DNA of 29,247 bases from Verrucomicrobiota bacterium (GCA_018610125.1 JAHEOI010000267.1:1-29247); one strand, 5' to 3'; numbered from the stretch's first letter, positions 8,179 to 16,613 are shown. Numbers and translations: made by a program. The notes: generated by a model from the sequence alone, not told the origin.

Positions 8179-9222
8179 ATGATTTCGACCCTGAACCATT
8201 TTCCTTACCGGCCGATCTGGCAACGCCTTGGAGCTTACTGCCGGCAGTTTCTGCTCGGCTTCTGGCTCGTCCTATTTGGATTATCGACGCCGGACGCTTT
8301 TGCCGCCACCCTGGTGATCGTCAACAAGTCAGGCGATAATGTCGCCCTGGTCAATCCGAGCACATACGACGTGATCGACCGCGTTCCCACGGGTCATGCC
8401 CCCCATGAAGTAACGGTATCCCGGAACGAGCAGCGCGCGTTTGTGGGAAATTACGGCAGCGGATCAAATCCCGGGCATTCACTGTCGGTTATCGATCTTG
8501 AGACCCGAGAAGAACGGCGCATCGCCCTGCCCGGCCTCTACCGACCCCATGGCATCGTCACCAGAAAGGGTAAGGTCTACTTCACGGTCGAAGGCAGTCG
8601 CGCCATCGCATCGTTTGATCCGGAAAAGGAGCGAGTGGACTGGGTTATGGGGACCGGACAATCGGTTACGCATATGTTGACGCTCACTCCGGATGCTCGA
8701 AAGATTTACACCGCCAACATTGGCTCCGACACGGTCACCTCAATCGAGCTCGGGGATACACCCGGTCAGGCCGACGTCCGACAGATTTCAACCGGGGAAG
8801 GCCCCGAAGGAATGGATCTCTCACCAAACGGTCGGGAGCTTTGGGTCGCCCACCGAGCAGACGGCCGACTCTCCATCATCGATACCGGCAACGACCGCAT
8901 CCAAGAGACAATCAACGTTGGACAAATGCCGATCCGCGTCCGTTTTACGCCTGATGGAACGCATGTGCTGATATCGGATGCACGCACGAATGAGCTGATC
9001 GTGGTAGAGGCGAAGGATCGCGAGGTCATCAAACGCATTGATATCGGAGCCTTCCCGGTCGGAATTCTTATCCCGCCGGAGGGAAATCGGGCATTTGTGG
9101 CGGCCACCGGTGCCGATAAGGTGGTCGTCATCGACCTCGGACAACTGAAAGTCAAGACAAGCTTTAGTCCGGGTGACGAGCCCGACGGCATGGCATGGCT
9201 CGAGCGTGATATCAGGCAGTAA
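8179..9222 (+). CDS. Exported YVTN-type beta-propeller protein
   Basis: 347 residues. A signal peptide is visible (hydrophobic FLLGFWLVLFGL, about residues 24-35, with cleavage likely after AFA at 42). The mature part is built of repeated beta-propeller blades of the YVTN/lactonase-like type: VIVNKSGDNVALVNPSTYDV, AFVGNYG, IYTANIGSDTVTSIELGD, LWVAHRADGRLSIIDTGND, VLISDARTNELIVVEA and AFVAATGADKVVVIDLG, ending in DEPDGMAW. This implies about seven blades. Such proteins are usually periplasmic or outer-surface and often accompany redox or metal enzymes, but the propeller alone does not reveal the ligand. It is separated from the following zf-TFIIB gene by 77 bp, so co-transcription is possible. 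A T-rich stretch (ctttttttt) lies just after the stop, without an obvious stem. Confidence 0.88.
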   Translation: MISTLNHFPYRPIWQRLGAYCRQFLLGFWLVLFGLSTPDAFAATLVIVNKSGDNVALVNPSTYDVIDRVPTGHAPHEVTVSRNEQRAFVGNYGSGSNPGHSLSVIDLETREERRIALPGLYRPHGIVTRKGKVYFTVEGSRAIASFDPEKERVDWVMGTGQSVTHMLTLTPDARKIYTANIGSDTVTSIELGDTPGQADVRQISTGEGPEGMDLSPNGRELWVAHRADGRLSIIDTGNDRIQETINVGQMPIRVRFTPDGTHVLISDARTNELIVVEAKDREVIKRIDIGAFPVGILIPPEGNRAFVAATGADKVVVIDLGQLKVKTSFSPGDEPDGMAWLERDIRQ

Positions 9223-9299
9223 AATCGCCTCCAAACCAGCTTTTTTTTGAATACAAAATCGCGACGACGCCAACACTCAATATAACTACGCTTCGAAAT

Positions 9300-9827
9300 A
9301 TGAATTGCCCTGCTTGTTCCCGTCAACTACAGAAACTCCAAGTCCAGGATATCCATTTGGATGTCTGTCAAGGTGGCTGCGGCGGCATTTGGTTCGATAA
9401 CTTCGAACTGAAGAAGTTTGACGAGCCACATGAACACATCGGAAAAGCGCTGCTCGACGTCGAGACCGACCCCCATGTCACGATCGATCACGAGGGAAAG
9501 CGCCCTTGCCCAAAATGTGACGGGATCAAGATGATGCGCCATTTCTTCAGCATCAAAAAGGAAGTGGAAGTAGACGAATGCCCCGGTTGTGGCGGTTTTT
9601 GGCTGGACGAGGGAGAGCTCCACCATATTCGCAATCAATATCAAACGGAAGAAGAAAAGGAAAAGGCGACCCATCAGTTCTTCTCGGAACTGTTTGATGA
9701 AGACCTCGAAGCGATGAAGCAGGAGAGCGCGGAAAAGGCCGAGAAAGCCAACAAGATCGCCAATATGTTTCGATTCCTTTGTCCAAGCTACTACAAAAAG
9801 GGCGACCAAAAGTGGGGCGCCTTTTAA
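9300..9827 (+). CDS. zf-TFIIB domain protein with two zinc ribbons
   Basis: 175 residues with two TFIIB-type zinc-ribbon units. The first is MNCPACSRQL with CQGGCGGIWFDNFEL (Cys 3, 6, 23, 27). The second has CPKCDGIKM with CPGCGGFWLDEGEL. Both keep the CPxC...CxxCxGxWxDxxEL pattern of the family. After them comes a charged Glu/Lys-rich helical segment (TEEEKEKATHQFF to MKQESAEKAEKANK) that may form a coiled coil, ending in a short aromatic tail. No clear Shine-Dalgarno sequence precedes the ATG. Members are small cytoplasmic proteins of unknown function, presumed to bind nucleic acid or partner proteins. Confidence 0.87.
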   Translation: MNCPACSRQLQKLQVQDIHLDVCQGGCGGIWFDNFELKKFDEPHEHIGKALLDVETDPHVTIDHEGKRPCPKCDGIKMMRHFFSIKKEVEVDECPGCGGFWLDEGELHHIRNQYQTEEEKEKATHQFFSELFDEDLEAMKQESAEKAEKANKIANMFRFLCPSYYKKGDQKWGAF

Positions 9828-9854
9828 GGGCAGGCGGAATAGCAATAACAGTCT

Positions 9855-9968
9855 CTGATAGGGACGCCGTCCGGCAACGGTCGGCAGCGGAGTGCGGTCC
9901 CTACCGCAACAGCGGTGGTAGGGTCGGCAGTCCCCTGCCGACCTTGATCGCACTCATGCCTCGAATGG
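9855..9968 (+). repeat. Module B half plus module A copy 3 (tail type 1)
   Basis: ctgatagggacgccgtccgg (half of module B) runs directly into module A: gcagcggagtgcggtcc, taccgcaacagcggtggta, then the hairpin ggtcggcag/ctgccgacc ending at 9943, and the tail type 1 seen at 4833-4857. The join of the two modules here and in the copy at 13834-13932 shows that they can form one composite element. It lies between the convergent zf-TFIIB and glycosidase genes. Confidence 0.8.
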
Positions 9969-9985
9969 TTTGAGCCAACGCCTCG

Positions 9986-11275
9986 CTAGATGATGCCCCG
10001 CTCGAAGCAAGCCAGGTGATATTGCTGGATCGCCTTGTACGCAAGCAAATAGCTGGCGGCATCCCATGCCTGGTAACGATGTCCGGCTGGGGCGCCGGTC
10101 CGGCCATGGAAATACTCATGAAAGCCCCAGCTTCCTGAATCGCGCCCGTTGTCATCCCGATCGGCCATTAACGCTTGCGCCAACTGCGCCAATTCCTTTC
10201 TGGCTTCGGTCTCCCAACCATAATTCGCCAACAATAGGATCCAAAATCCGCCCGCCAATGGCCAAATACCACCGTTGTGGTATTCATACGGACGCTCCTT
10301 CGTCTCATAAAGCGGGTTCCAGTCACTGTCCTGAGGAAATATCGGGGGATCAAGAACACGAATGGGGTATGGGCGATGCAGCTCGCTGGCAAGCACCCGA
10401 CGGATAATGGTTTCGATGCGTTCCGTTGGTGCAACGCCCATCAAACAGGCCAGGATATTACCAAACGCATCAAAGCGATGACACCATGTATTATTAAACG
10501 GCTCCAAATGGCTCTGGTAATACAAAAGCTCACCCTCCGGCAAAGGATGGCGAATAAAGTAGAGCTCGCGAGCCAGCTCCTTGCCATGCTCGTCCCACCA
10601 GAACTCGGCATTGAGCCGCGCGCGGATACGATCGGCGCGCTCGTCCAGTTTCCTTTGAGCGTCGATCTCACCCCGTTCACGGCACAAAAGGGCAGCGCAT
10701 CGCTGAGCCCGGTACCACAACACTTGATCGTAAAGAATATGGTAAGATCGATCTAAAATATCCGACCAATCTCCGGCAATCGGAATCTCCAAGAGTCCGC
10801 AGGCATCGGCGTCGATCGATTCCAAATGCCTCATGGTTCGGTGGTAAATTTCAAAGAGGTGATCCTCGATAAACTCGTGGAGACTCCGATCAAAAAAGGC
10901 GGTTTGACATGCGATAAAGAACCAGAGATTTGAATCGATTGTCGTGATCCTGCCCCATCCGCCGTGAACGACCTCTTGGATCTTATGGTTCCCATCGAGG
11001 AGGATGTAAGATGGGATCTGCCCGTTTTCAGCCTGGTTCTCCGCCAGAGAGAGCAGCGTCCGCTCCGCGGTGCTCTCAAGCTCAGGATCGTCCACCATGA
11101 ATGCCGCGATCGCACAGATCGAGCTGTCCCGTCCCCATACCGCGTGGTAGTTGGCCCCCAAATTCTCGGTCGAGGCAACGAAACCGTAAGGGGTCGCTGC
11201 TCGACGTAACAATTCCAGCGACCGATGGTAAGCTGCGTCGATCAGACCAGCGTCACTCTGTTGGAGCTCCGTCAT
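9986..11275 (-). CDS. GH100 / amylo-alpha-1,6-glucosidase-type glycoside hydrolase
   Basis: 429 residues, no signal peptide, so probably cytoplasmic. The (alpha/alpha)6-barrel signature elements are NYHAVWGRDSS (about 42-52), AENQAENGQIPSYI, TTIDSNLWFFIACQ, GDWSD (168-172, with a candidate catalytic Asp) and YEYHNGGIWPLAGGFW (330-345). The last resembles the YHNGGSWP block of neutral/alkaline invertases (GH100), and WGRDS recalls glycogen-debranching glucosidase domains, so the two families cannot be separated by eye. The enzyme probably hydrolyses sucrose or an alpha-glucosidic oligosaccharide. It stands alone, convergent with the zf-TFIIB gene and divergent from the PQQ-like propeller gene, with no other sugar genes beside it. 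Confidence 0.8.
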   Translation of the reverse strand: MTELQQSDAGLIDAAYHRSLELLRRAATPYGFVASTENLGANYHAVWGRDSSICAIAAFMVDDPELESTAERTLLSLAENQAENGQIPSYILLDGNHKIQEVVHGGWGRITTIDSNLWFFIACQTAFFDRSLHEFIEDHLFEIYHRTMRHLESIDADACGLLEIPIAGDWSDILDRSYHILYDQVLWYRAQRCAALLCRERGEIDAQRKLDERADRIRARLNAEFWWDEHGKELARELYFIRHPLPEGELLYYQSHLEPFNNTWCHRFDAFGNILACLMGVAPTERIETIIRRVLASELHRPYPIRVLDPPIFPQDSDWNPLYETKERPYEYHNGGIWPLAGGFWILLLANYGWETEARKELAQLAQALMADRDDNGRDSGSWGFHEYFHGRTGAPAGHRYQAWDAASYLLAYKAIQQYHLACFERGII

Positions 11276-11351
11276 TGTTTTCCATTATCCCGCATTCCCC
11301 TCCGTCTCTTCAAGAAACTTGACTTGGCTACTGATAGGCTTAGAAGTAAGG

Positions 11352-12596
11352 ATGATGAAATGGCGAATCGTCTTGTTTGCTATAGGCTGGGGGTTGGTCT
11401 CGGTCGGTCTCCAAGCGGGAGCTTGGCCTCAATTTCGGGGTCCGACCGGCGAAGGCATTGCCGAAGCTAAAGACCTCCCAATCAAGTGGGGAGAAGGACG
11501 CAATATCGCCTGGAAAACGGCGGTTCCAGGCGAGGGGTGGTCTTCTCCGGTCATCTCTGACGGAAGCGTTTTTCTGACTTCCGCCATTGAAGAAGGTCCT
11601 TTGCTTTCCTATCGGCTCCTTCGCTTTGATACCGCGACCGGCAACCTCCATTGGGAGGTCGAAATCTTTCGACAAGACCCGACCAAGAAAGCGCGCATTC
11701 ACCGAAAGAACAGCCATGCTAGCCCGACGCCAATATTGGAAAGTGGACGCATTTATACCCATTTCGGCCACCAGGGCACTGCCTGTTTGAACCGAGAGGG
11801 AGAGGTGATATGGCAAAATCGCAGCTTCGATTATAATCCCGTTCATGGCAGTGGCGGATCTCCAGTGATTGTCGACAATGCGCTCATATTCAGTTGTGAC
11901 GGCGCGGAGGATCCATTCGTTGCGGCCTTGAACAAGCAAACCGGGGAGGTGCTTTGGAAGACACCCCGCAGATCGGGGGCATCGCGTACATTCTCCTTCA
12001 GCACCCCTCTGGTGATTGATGTCCAAGGGCAAAAGCAGGTAATCAGTCCCGGCAGTGATCTGGTTGCGGCCTATGATCCAAATACGGGTGACGAGATATG
12101 GCGGGTGCAGTACCGGGGCTATTCGGTGGTCCCTCGCCCTGTGTACGGACACGGCCTTGTCTTCATCAGTACCGGCTTCGATCGGGCGACCGCCATGGCC
12201 ATTCGCCCGAACGGGCAAGGCGACGTGACCGACACCCACGTCGCATGGAAAACCAGTCGCTCGGTTCCGAAAACCCCCTCGATGCTGCTGGTCGAGGATA
12301 AGCTTTACATGATCTCGAATAGTGGGATGGCGAGCTGCCGCGATGCCAAGACCGGCAAGCTGCATTGGCAAAAACGGTTAGAAGGCAACTTTTCCGCCTC
12401 GCCGATTTATGTCGACGGGAAAATCTATGCGCTGAACGAAATGGGAACCGGGATAGTCTTGCGAGCGTCGACCGACTTTGAGGTCATCGCGCGCAATCCG
12501 CTCAATGAGCGCACGCTCGCTTCCTATGCCGTGCTCGACAATGCCTTGTTCATTCGGTCGACCGACCACCTATACCGAATTCAGAAGGACCGGTGA
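11352..12596 (+). CDS. PQQ-like beta-propeller repeat protein, exported
   Basis: About 414 residues. Two adjacent ATGs (11352, 11355) follow a weak aagg; the ATG at 11319 would add residues before the signal. The N-terminus MKWRIVLFAIGWGLVSVG is a signal peptide, followed by WPQFRGPTGEG, the usual opening of these PVC propellers. Blade motifs of the PQQ/BamB type recur: ISDGSVFLTSA, FDTATGNLHWEVE, ALNKQTGEVLWKTP, AYDPNTGDEIWRVQY, CRDAKTGKLHWQKRL and SPIYVDGKIYALNEMG. I see no PQQ-dehydrogenase catalytic elements, so it is probably a non-catalytic or uncharacterised propeller rather than a quinoprotein dehydrogenase. It is monocistronic as far as visible. Confidence 0.88.
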   Translation: MMKWRIVLFAIGWGLVSVGLQAGAWPQFRGPTGEGIAEAKDLPIKWGEGRNIAWKTAVPGEGWSSPVISDGSVFLTSAIEEGPLLSYRLLRFDTATGNLHWEVEIFRQDPTKKARIHRKNSHASPTPILESGRIYTHFGHQGTACLNREGEVIWQNRSFDYNPVHGSGGSPVIVDNALIFSCDGAEDPFVAALNKQTGEVLWKTPRRSGASRTFSFSTPLVIDVQGQKQVISPGSDLVAAYDPNTGDEIWRVQYRGYSVVPRPVYGHGLVFISTGFDRATAMAIRPNGQGDVTDTHVAWKTSRSVPKTPSMLLVEDKLYMISNSGMASCRDAKTGKLHWQKRLEGNFSASPIYVDGKIYALNEMGTGIVLRASTDFEVIARNPLNERTLASYAVLDNALFIRSTDHLYRIQKDR

Positions 12597-12626
12597 AGGA
12601 GCCGTTGAAACGGGAAAGGGGAATAA

Positions 12627-12676
12627 GCGGACCGCGGTGGTAGGGTTGGCAGTCCCCTGCCGACCGCGTTTGCCCA
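12627..12676 (+). repeat. Module A copy 4 (short, tail type 2)
   Basis: gcggaccgcggtggtagggt, then ggcag/ctgcc with one substitution in the outer stem (ggttggcag against ctgccgacc), and the tail gcgtttgccca shared with copy 2. A fragment of module B (cctgattgggacg) begins at about 12690 and runs into the 3' region of the O-methyltransferase gene. It lies between the convergent PQQ-like and O-methyltransferase genes. Confidence 0.75.
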
Positions 12677-12708
12677 TTGTCGATCGGTTCCCTGATTGGG
12701 ACGCCTCG

Positions 12709-13764
12709 CTAACCCTTCTTGGCAATCATGAGGCTGCGATCCGCGACCGAGGGAATGAACGAGACCTCCTGAAAGCCGGTTTTTGAAAGCAAAGGGGTCA
12801 TCTCTGACGTGGCATAACATTTCCCTTCGGTGATCGCCATCAAAAGGGTCGAGTATTCCGCGACCGGGAGTGGGCCATCCTTTGCGTCATTGATATGGGC
12901 ATCATGTATCACGAGCAGACCGCCCGAAGGAAGGGCCTCGTACGAGGTCTGGAGCAGCCGCTCTACCTCCTGAAAATCCCAATCATGGAGCACATTGGAA
13001 AACAGATGGACATCGTGATTCGATGGAAACGAATCGCGAAACATGTCGGAAGCAACCACACCGACGCTCTCGGAAAAGCCCCGGTCGGCAATTGAATCGC
13101 GGGCAATCCGATCGACCGGAGGTTTCTCAAGCACATCCGTCTTGAGATGAGGATAATGAGCAACCAAGGAGCACGCATAAATCCCGGATCCTCCAGCGAT
13201 ATCAAGCACGCGACGGTAAGGACCGAAATCGAAGCGCTCCGCCATGCCTTGTCCCAGGTAAATTCCGCGACAATCCATTGCCGCGGTGAATTGCTTCGCA
13301 AATTCCGGCTTTTCCATTGCGGCCTCCCACGCTTGCTCATCCTTCAGGCTCGCCCAACTGGCGGGTCGACCGGTGCGAAGAACCGTCAAGAAATCGCGAC
13401 AGACCGGGCGATCCTTCATCGATGCGAAATAGGGCCTGACACACCAAGGAGAGCCTTCCACCAAATGTTCCGAGGCCGTTTGAGTCACATGGAACGTCGC
13501 GCCCTCCCGCACGATGAGGCCCATTGCTTGAAGCAGGGTAAGCATGACATCCGTTGGCCGCTCCATTATACCGAGGTCGTGGCAGATCGTGCCAATATCG
13601 CTCGGCTTAGAAGCCAACTGAGTGAAAATATTCAGGTCACATACCGCTGCGGTCAAAAGATCAGCCGCATACAGGCTTTCCCGATAGCGATAAATACCGG
13701 CAGGGTCCGTCTCAGGTCGCTGCGTTAGATCCAACGAAGTCATAGCGTGATGATTCTTATTCAT
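12709..13764 (-). CDS. O-methyltransferase, acetylserotonin/plant OMT-like (Methyltransf_2)
   Basis: 351 residues. The N-terminal 100 residues resemble the winged-helix dimerisation domain of class II O-methyltransferases. The C-terminal part is an AdoMet fold with motif I VLDIAGGSG (186-194) and the family signature LFSNVLHDWD (254-263), where the His precedes the Asp-Trp pair as in acetylserotonin and caffeate OMTs. GLLVIHDAHIND follows. A weak Shine-Dalgarno (agg) precedes the ATG at 13764; an internal ATG at 13743 is an alternative. The substrate is unknown; it could be a small phenolic, a quinone-type ring or a secondary metabolite. It lies downstream of the sulfatase on the same strand, but a composite repeat separates them, so co-transcription is uncertain. 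Confidence 0.85.
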   Translation of the reverse strand: MNKNHHAMTSLDLTQRPETDPAGIYRYRESLYAADLLTAAVCDLNIFTQLASKPSDIGTICHDLGIMERPTDVMLTLLQAMGLIVREGATFHVTQTASEHLVEGSPWCVRPYFASMKDRPVCRDFLTVLRTGRPASWASLKDEQAWEAAMEKPEFAKQFTAAMDCRGIYLGQGMAERFDFGPYRRVLDIAGGSGIYACSLVAHYPHLKTDVLEKPPVDRIARDSIADRGFSESVGVVASDMFRDSFPSNHDVHLFSNVLHDWDFQEVERLLQTSYEALPSGGLLVIHDAHINDAKDGPLPVAEYSTLLMAITEGKCYATSEMTPLLSKTGFQEVSFIPSVADRSLMIAKKG

Positions 13765-13833
13765 TCATCCTATAACGACCAGGCCCCCGCCGTAGCGCCG
13801 GCTGTACCGCAGAGCGTCCGGTCTGCCAAAAAC

Positions 13834-13932
13834 GGTCGGCAGGGGACTGCCGACCCTACCACCGCCGTTGCGGTAGGGACCGCACTCCGCTGCGGTCCAC
13901 TCCAGGACGTCGGGGACGACGTCCCTATCAGG
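13834..13932 (-). repeat. Composite repeat: module A copy 5 (full, inverted) plus module B
   Basis: The full module A lies on the minus strand at 13834-13898, including ggaccgca/tgcggtcc at 13877-13898. Module B follows at 13902-13932, with a perfect hairpin ggacgtcg/cgacgtcc (8-bp stem, loop ggga, 13905-13924) and the outer end ctatcagg. It lies between the sulfatase stop and the O-methyltransferase start. Confidence 0.8.
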
Positions 13933-13961
13933 CTTCTGCCTATACCCGGCATTGTCCCCCG

Positions 13962-15494
13962 TCACTCCAATTCGAGGGCTTCTTTCACCGGCTCCGGCGG
14001 CTCGACTTTTTCCGATCCGTAACCGACGTGATAGGGATACTCATCGAACTGGCTCCCCTTGCCGAAGGCGCGCGGATCTTCCAATGCCTCAAGCTCGCTT
14101 TGCAAGGTTTCAGCCAGGTGCGTCTTGAGCGAGGCATAGCTCGCCTTCTTGGCCAGATTATGCATTTGATACGGGTCCTTCCGTAAGTCGTAGAGCTCTT
14201 CTGCCGGGCGTTTTGCGAAGGAAAGCTTGAATAAGGGCTCGACTTCGGGATCTGAAGCATGGTTGATCATCCAACGCTTGGTTGGAGCGTCATCGGCATC
14301 GCTAAAGATCCATTGGCTTGAACTGATGTTCGGCGCGCCCAATGGCCAACGGCCGGGCTTGTAGTTCCGGATATAAAGGAAGTTCTCGGTGCGAATGGCG
14401 CGAGAGGGATAGGCATTGCCATCGGCGCGGCATAGGCCATGATGGCGTTCCTTGGCCAACACCACGTGGCTCCGATGCCTCCCGACACGTGGCTCACGTT
14501 TCGAGGTCAAGATTTCGACAAGGCTTCGTCCGGTCATCTCTTGGGGAGGCTGCAGTCCCGCGACTTCGAGGAACGTCGGGGCCAAATCGGTCAAGCTGAC
14601 AAAGTCGGTGACCACCCGAGGCTTCTCCATCTTGCCGGGCCACCAGATCGCGAGGGGGACCCGAGCACCGGCATCATAGAGGTTTGATTTACCCCGCGGA
14701 AACGGCCAGCCGTGGTCGCCGGTCATGACCACAAGCGTATTCTCCAGTTCGCCCGCTTCTTCCAATTGCTTCAACAAGCCCCCGACTTCCCGGTCAAAGC
14801 GCTGGACCTCGGCGTAGTAATTGGCGATATCCTTGCGTACAACGGGGACATCAGGGAGGTAAGGCGGGACCACCACCTCTGCCGGATCGATCCCCATTTC
14901 TTGACGCAGGCTATCTGAATAATCGCGATGGGGATCACTGCTCCCAAACCAAAAGCAGAACGGAGCCCCTTCGGGTCGTTCCTCCAAAAATTGCTCAAAA
15001 TCATCGTACTGAGGCCCGGCCGGGTTTCGCTCGCGCCCACCCGCCCCCACATTGCCGGGTCCCCATCCCTTGCGGGTGTGACCGACAAAATAATCCCGCC
15101 TTGTCTCCAGCAGAGCGGGATAGACCGGGAGCTCGGCCGGCAGTGTCGAGTGAAGGTTGGCCCCCGGACCAAGCCGTGCGGCATGCTGTCCGGTCAATAT
15201 CGACCCTCGAGAGGGTGTGCAGCTCGGCGCATTGACAAAGGCATTCTCAAAACGGATCCCTTCTCCCGCAATTCGATCGAAGGTAGGTGTCTTGATCGCT
15301 TCGGTCCCGTAAGCACTCGCATGCACCCCCCAATCATCGGCAAAGGCAAATAGGATGTTGGGACGCTGACCTTCCGATTCGGCATCGCGATGAGATTTCC
15401 CGGTGGCGTTTCCCATCGTCGCGACCAACGCCAGGCCCCCGACGATCGTTGAGATCACGCCGGACCAGTGAAATGGTTCATATGCTCGCTTCAT
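13962..15494 (-). CDS. Type I sulfatase, exported, Cys-type active site
   Basis: 510 residues. A signal-like segment (about 10-30) precedes the mature start. The sulfatase core is RPNILFAFADDWG (metal ligands in the DD pair, 53-54), then CTPSRGSILTG (Cys92), the CxPSR motif whose Cys is converted to formylglycine, and VVMTGDHGWPFPRGKSNLYDAGARVP (broken here only by its length), which holds further metal ligands. The overall pattern resembles heparan N-sulfatase (sulfoglucosamine sulfohydrolase)-like sulfatases, which are common in PVC polysaccharide degraders. The substrate is not determinable. A good ribosome-binding site (agagga) is spaced about 7 nt from the ATG. No formylglycine-generating enzyme or anSME is in the window, so maturation must be supplied elsewhere. 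Confidence 0.93.
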   Translation of the reverse strand: MKRAYEPFHWSGVISTIVGGLALVATMGNATGKSHRDAESEGQRPNILFAFADDWGVHASAYGTEAIKTPTFDRIAGEGIRFENAFVNAPSCTPSRGSILTGQHAARLGPGANLHSTLPAELPVYPALLETRRDYFVGHTRKGWGPGNVGAGGRERNPAGPQYDDFEQFLEERPEGAPFCFWFGSSDPHRDYSDSLRQEMGIDPAEVVVPPYLPDVPVVRKDIANYYAEVQRFDREVGGLLKQLEEAGELENTLVVMTGDHGWPFPRGKSNLYDAGARVPLAIWWPGKMEKPRVVTDFVSLTDLAPTFLEVAGLQPPQEMTGRSLVEILTSKREPRVGRHRSHVVLAKERHHGLCRADGNAYPSRAIRTENFLYIRNYKPGRWPLGAPNISSSQWIFSDADDAPTKRWMINHASDPEVEPLFKLSFAKRPAEELYDLRKDPYQMHNLAKKASYASLKTHLAETLQSELEALEDPRAFGKGSQFDEYPYHVGYGSEKVEPPEPVKEALELE

Positions 15495-15636
15495 AGCTCA
15501 ATCCTCTTTATTCTTCATTCAGAGCGGGAAATGACTCGATCAGTTGCCCGTTTCCGGTTCTGGTACGCTCCTTGTAAATCACATAGAACGTGATCGGTCA
15601 AGATTTCCCACGAACGCTATGGAAAGGATTGAGCCA

Positions 15637-16521
15637 ATGTCGATGCTGAAGACCTCTCGTCCCAACTTTTTGCTTTTGACGCCGGCCTGTGTCTCGCTTG
15701 GTGTCACAACAGCCTGGGTATCCGGCGCCCGGATTAATGGGATTGATTTGACCCTGGTTTGCCTTGGGGCGCTGGCGGCGCATGTCAGTGTGAATGTTCT
15801 GAACGAGTATGCGGACTTTCGCCAAGGCGTTGATTCACAAACGCGGCAAACCCCGTTTAGCGGAGGAAGCGGCTACTTGCCGAGCCGGCCCGAAGCGGCA
15901 CCTCGAGTATTGGCCTTCGGACTGGTCAGCCTCACTGTGACCGTGCTGATCGGGCTCCACTTTGTTCTCAGTCTGGGAAGCGACCTGTTGCCACTCGCCC
16001 TGCTTGGAATCGTGGTTGTGGCTGCTTACACCCCCTGGATCACGCGTCAAATCTGGCTGTCGCTTATCGCTCCGGGGCTCGGTTTCGGGCCGTTGATGGT
16101 CGTCGGTGTCAACTGGGTGCTCACACAGCAATATCAAGCCCCTGCCTTTGCCGCCTCCCTCGTTCCGTTTTTCCTGGTCAACAATCTGCTTTTATTAAAC
16201 CAATTTCCGGACCTGGAAGCGGACCGGGGGGCGGGACGGAAAAACCTGCCGATTTGTTATGGGACACGGAAGGCGGCTGTTGTCTATGCGGTCGCGCAAG
16301 GACTCGCCTACGCTGCGTTGAGTGCCTCGGTCATCATCGGCGTGCTCCCGTTAACATCCCTGCTCGGCCTCCTGATGCTGCCATTTGCCGGTTGGGCCGC
16401 TTACAAGGTGCTCCAAAGACACGATAGGCTTGACGCTTTGATGCCGGCGCTCAAGCTGAATGTGGCCGTCAATCTTGGGACCCCCATCCTGATGGCCATC
16501 GGCATAGGCGCGGCCGTTTAA
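15637..16521 (+). CDS. UbiA-family prenyltransferase (MenA-like)
   Basis: About 294 residues from the ATG at 15637, which has aaagga 8 nt upstream; ATGs at 15544 and 15619 lack this. It is a polytopic membrane protein with eight to nine hydrophobic segments. The first Asp-rich motif NEYADFRQGVD (about 56-66) fits NxxxDxxxGxD, and the second, NQFPDLEADRGAGRKNLP (about 188-205), fits the second Mg-prenyl-PP site. The order and the NEYAD and FPDLEAD strings resemble 1,4-dihydroxy-2-naphthoate prenyltransferases (menaquinone synthesis), but no other men genes are near, so another aromatic acceptor is possible. It is divergent from the sulfatase and convergent with the SLC13 gene. Confidence 0.85.
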   Translation: MSMLKTSRPNFLLLTPACVSLGVTTAWVSGARINGIDLTLVCLGALAAHVSVNVLNEYADFRQGVDSQTRQTPFSGGSGYLPSRPEAAPRVLAFGLVSLTVTVLIGLHFVLSLGSDLLPLALLGIVVVAAYTPWITRQIWLSLIAPGLGFGPLMVVGVNWVLTQQYQAPAFAASLVPFFLVNNLLLLNQFPDLEADRGAGRKNLPICYGTRKAAVVYAVAQGLAYAALSASVIIGVLPLTSLLGLLMLPFAGWAAYKVLQRHDRLDALMPALKLNVAVNLGTPILMAIGIGAAV

Positions 16522-16561
16522 AGGGTTAGGGTCTCTCCAGAAACTCATACGGTCTGAGGAA

Positions 16562-16613
16562 GTGGCAAGAGCTTCCAGCTCTTGTGTCCTCTCGAGCAGG
16601 ATGCTCGAGCCAC
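16562..16613. repeat. Double-hairpin palindromic element at convergent junction
   Basis: caagagct-tcc-agctcttg (16566-16584) and ctcgagca-gga-tgctcgag (16591-16609) are both perfect 8-bp stems with 3-nt loops, separated by 6 nt. Outer arms gtggc (16562-16566) and gccac (16609-16613) could close a three-way junction. It lies between the stops of the prenyltransferase and SLC13 genes, so it may act as a bidirectional transcript end or as a REP-type element. It has no T-run. Confidence 0.75.

Noticed and set aside
9327..9953. Minus-strand ORF of 208 codons
   Set aside because: It is antisense to the zf-TFIIB gene and starts in the repeat element.
11340..12371. Minus-strand ORF of 343 codons
   Set aside because: It is antisense to the PQQ-like propeller gene, whose frame has the signal peptide and blade motifs; the antisense product shows no domain.
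13765..13965. Short ORFs across the intergenic repeat
   Set aside because: The same peptide string (GPYRNGGGRVGSPLPT-like) appears wherever module A is translated, so it is the repeat, not a gene.
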